Positions 33,106 through 34,322 of a stretch of DNA of 34,322 bases are shown one piece after another; the first letter of the stretch is position 1, and each line of letters begins with the position of its first letter. The translations under genes and the position numbers were made by a program. The DNA lies in contig CBFCYE010000028.1 of NCBI GenBank assembly GCA_965602225.1, positions 1 to 34,322 of the forward strand, given 5' to 3'. Source of the DNA: Tenderia sp965602225 (GTDB lineage Bacteria; Pseudomonadota; Gammaproteobacteria; Tenderiales; Tenderiaceae). Under the pieces are notes generated by a model that was not told the origin of the DNA, did no database searches, and was given only the letters and a program-made list of their open reading frames with translations.

Positions 33106-34124
33106 GCCTTGATCTGCGCAATGGTGTTATCAATATGGGCCATGGCAGCGGTGGCCGTGCCACTGCAGAGCTGATCGAAATCCTGTTCCTCAAACACTTC
33201 GATAATGAACTGCTGCGCCAGGGGAATGATCAGGCCGTGTTTGAAGTGTCCGCTGGGCGGATGGTAATGAGTACCGACAGTCATGTCATCTCGCCGCTGT
33301 TTTTTCCTGGTGGTGATATTGGCAGTCTGGCAGTGCACGGCACAATTAACGATGTTGTAATGTCAGGCGCCAAGCCACTCTATCTCTCGGTCGGATTTAT
33401 TCTCGAAGAGGGTTTCCCTCTGCACGATCTTGAACGCATCGTCATCAACATGGCTGAGGCTGCAAGGCATGCGGGTGTGAAAATCATCTGTGGTGACACC
33501 AAAGTGGTGGAGAAGGGTAAGGGCGATGGTGTTTTTATAAACACCACCGGTGTCGGTGTTGTGTCTGCCGGTGTGAATATCTCTGGTGATTTAGCCCGCC
33601 CTGCTGATGTTATTTTGCTAAGTGGCAGCATTGGTGATCACGGTATAGCAGTACTTTCCAAACGTGAAAATCTCGATTTTGAAACCAGCATCGAATCAGA
33701 CTCGGCTGCACTAAATGAGCTGGTCGCAGAGATGGTCAAGGCCGTGCCACAGATTCACTGTCTGCGTGACCCAACCCGTGGCGGACTCGCCACCAGCCTG
33801 AACGAACTGGCCAAGCAGTCAGGCGTTGGCATGCAAATCCAGGAAGCCGCTATTCCAATTAGAACCGAAGTCGCTGCTGCCTGTGAACTGCTAGGCCTTG
33901 ATCCACTCTACATCGCCAATGAAGGAAAATTGGTTGCTATCTGCGCCGCTGAGGATGCGCAGAAGCTATTGTCAGTTATGCGTGAGAACCGACTTGGTCA
34001 AGATGCCGCCATCATCGGTGAAGTGAAAAACGACAAGCGTCAACTGGTGCAAATGCAGACCAGTTTTGGCGGGAACAGGTTGGTGGATTGGTTGATGGCA
34101 GATCAGTTGCCGCGAATTTGTTAG
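33102..34124 (+). CDS. hypE: Carbamoyl dehydratase HypE
   Basis: HypE dehydrates its carbamoylated C-terminal cysteine to the thiocyanate that supplies the CN ligands. The 340-residue product has the PurM-like ATP-binding fold with MGHGSGGRATAELI, VMSTDSHVISPLFFPGGDIG, CGDTKVVEKGKGDG and LRDPTRGGLATSLNELA. It ends in the required PRIC motif with terminal Cys340. It overlaps hypD by 4 bases and is followed directly by a terminator. HypF, which carbamoylates HypE, is not in the window. Confidence 0.96.
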   Translation: MSLDLRNGVINMGHGSGGRATAELIEILFLKHFDNELLRQGNDQAVFEVSAGRMVMSTDSHVISPLFFPGGDIGSLAVHGTINDVVMSGAKPLYLSVGFILEEGFPLHDLERIVINMAEAARHAGVKIICGDTKVVEKGKGDGVFINTTGVGVVSAGVNISGDLARPADVILLSGSIGDHGIAVLSKRENLDFETSIESDSAALNELVAEMVKAVPQIHCLRDPTRGGLATSLNELAKQSGVGMQIQEAAIPIRTEVAAACELLGLDPLYIANEGKLVAICAAEDAQKLLSVMRENRLGQDAAIIGEVKNDKRQLVQMQTSFGGNRLVDWLMADQLPRIC

Positions 34125-34125
34125 T

Positions 34126-34146
34126 GGGGTTGTTTACACCCCTTTT
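34126..34146 (+). terminator. Probable intrinsic terminator after hypE
   Basis: GGGGT (34126-34130) and ACCCC (34138-34142) make a short GC-rich stem with a 7-base loop, followed by TTTT. It starts one base after the hypE stop. Confidence 0.6.
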
Positions 34147-34322
34147 ACTGCGTAATTGGCAGGTGTGCCCGAAGCAGACGTTGGGTCCTGCTGCGAAAAA
34201 CGACAGCAATGTCGAGATAGCGGTCATTGACACTAAAACATACGAACGGCAGCTTCCAGTTTATAGTGGCCCCTCTCAGTGATTACTGCAATTTTGAGAG
34301 GGGTGTGCCTGTGTGGCGTACG
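34147..34322. other. Gene-free 3' flank of the hyp operon with an inverted repeat
   Basis: No convincing gene is visible. CCCCTCTCA (34270-34278) and TGAGAGGGG (34295-34303) form a perfect 9-bp inverted repeat with a 16-base spacer and no T-run. It could be a weak hairpin or a protein-binding site. Short open frames across the hypE end (either strand) show no family features. Confidence 0.4.

Noticed and set aside
34088..34282. 64-codon plus-strand frame overlapping the hypE end
   Set aside because: It runs out of frame through the end of hypE and a terminator, and shows no family features.
34270..34303. CCCCTCTCA/TGAGAGGGG as a terminator or mobile-element end
   Set aside because: There is no T-run after the stem and no transposase or direct repeat in view; it is kept only as an inverted repeat.

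Overview
The window is ordinary chromosomal DNA from a non-enteric gammaproteobacterium. It is packed with housekeeping genes in orders typical of that class: a uvrA/ssb neighbourhood, sucCD and sucAB-lpdA, bamD divergent from rluD-pgeF, miaA-hfq-hflX-hflK-hflC-yjeT-hisZ-purA, and hypABCDE. The protein sequences look gammaproteobacterial throughout (for example GlnB, HflX and the OGDH subunits). An lpdA inside the suc operon, hisZ beside purA, a long two-domain NadE and a full hyp set would fit an environmental lineage such as the sulfur-oxidising Chromatiales/Thiotrichales type, but genus cannot be fixed by eye. I saw no tRNA, rRNA, CRISPR array, transposase or phage gene.

Layout. 1-540 (-): 5' part of a metallo-beta-lactamase-fold lipoprotein gene that runs off the left edge. 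696-1918 (-): two overlapping genes of unknown function, a secreted protein with a lysozyme-like signature and a four-helix membrane protein. 1958-4807 (-): uvrA, divergent from a YajR-like MFS transporter, followed by ssb. 7016-9053: sucCD. 9291-11310: nadE and glnB. 11514-17147: sucA-sucB-lpdA. 17223-19720 (-): a nitroreductase, bamD, and a second BamD-like lipoprotein that ends in a SPOR domain. 19878-22656: rluD-pgeF, an ACT-ACT regulator and def. 22677-22766: a 29-codon membrane microprotein gene. 22781-27675: miaA, hfq, hflX, hflK, hflC. 27771-30532: yjeT, hisZ, purA. 30639-34124: hypABCDE, with translationally coupled junctions. Intrinsic terminators follow ssb, sucD, glnB, lpdA, hflC, purA and hypE.

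How the genes work together. The central block covers the 2-oxoglutarate to succinate steps of the TCA cycle. The 2-oxoglutarate sensor PII (glnB) and the glutamine-dependent NAD+ synthetase are set between the two halves, so carbon, nitrogen and NAD metabolism meet in one locus. The bam region concerns outer-membrane assembly. Its SPOR-fused paralogue would join a BamD-type TPR scaffold to septal peptidoglycan. The hyp genes make the NiFe(CN)2CO cofactor of [NiFe]-hydrogenases; hypF and the hydrogenase structural genes are not in the window.

The strongest candidate for something undescribed is the BamD-SPOR fusion in tandem with canonical bamD. Next are the lysozyme-like periplasmic protein with its membrane partner downstream of uvrA, and the 29-residue microprotein between def and miaA. 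No gene-free stretch exceeds 300 bases.
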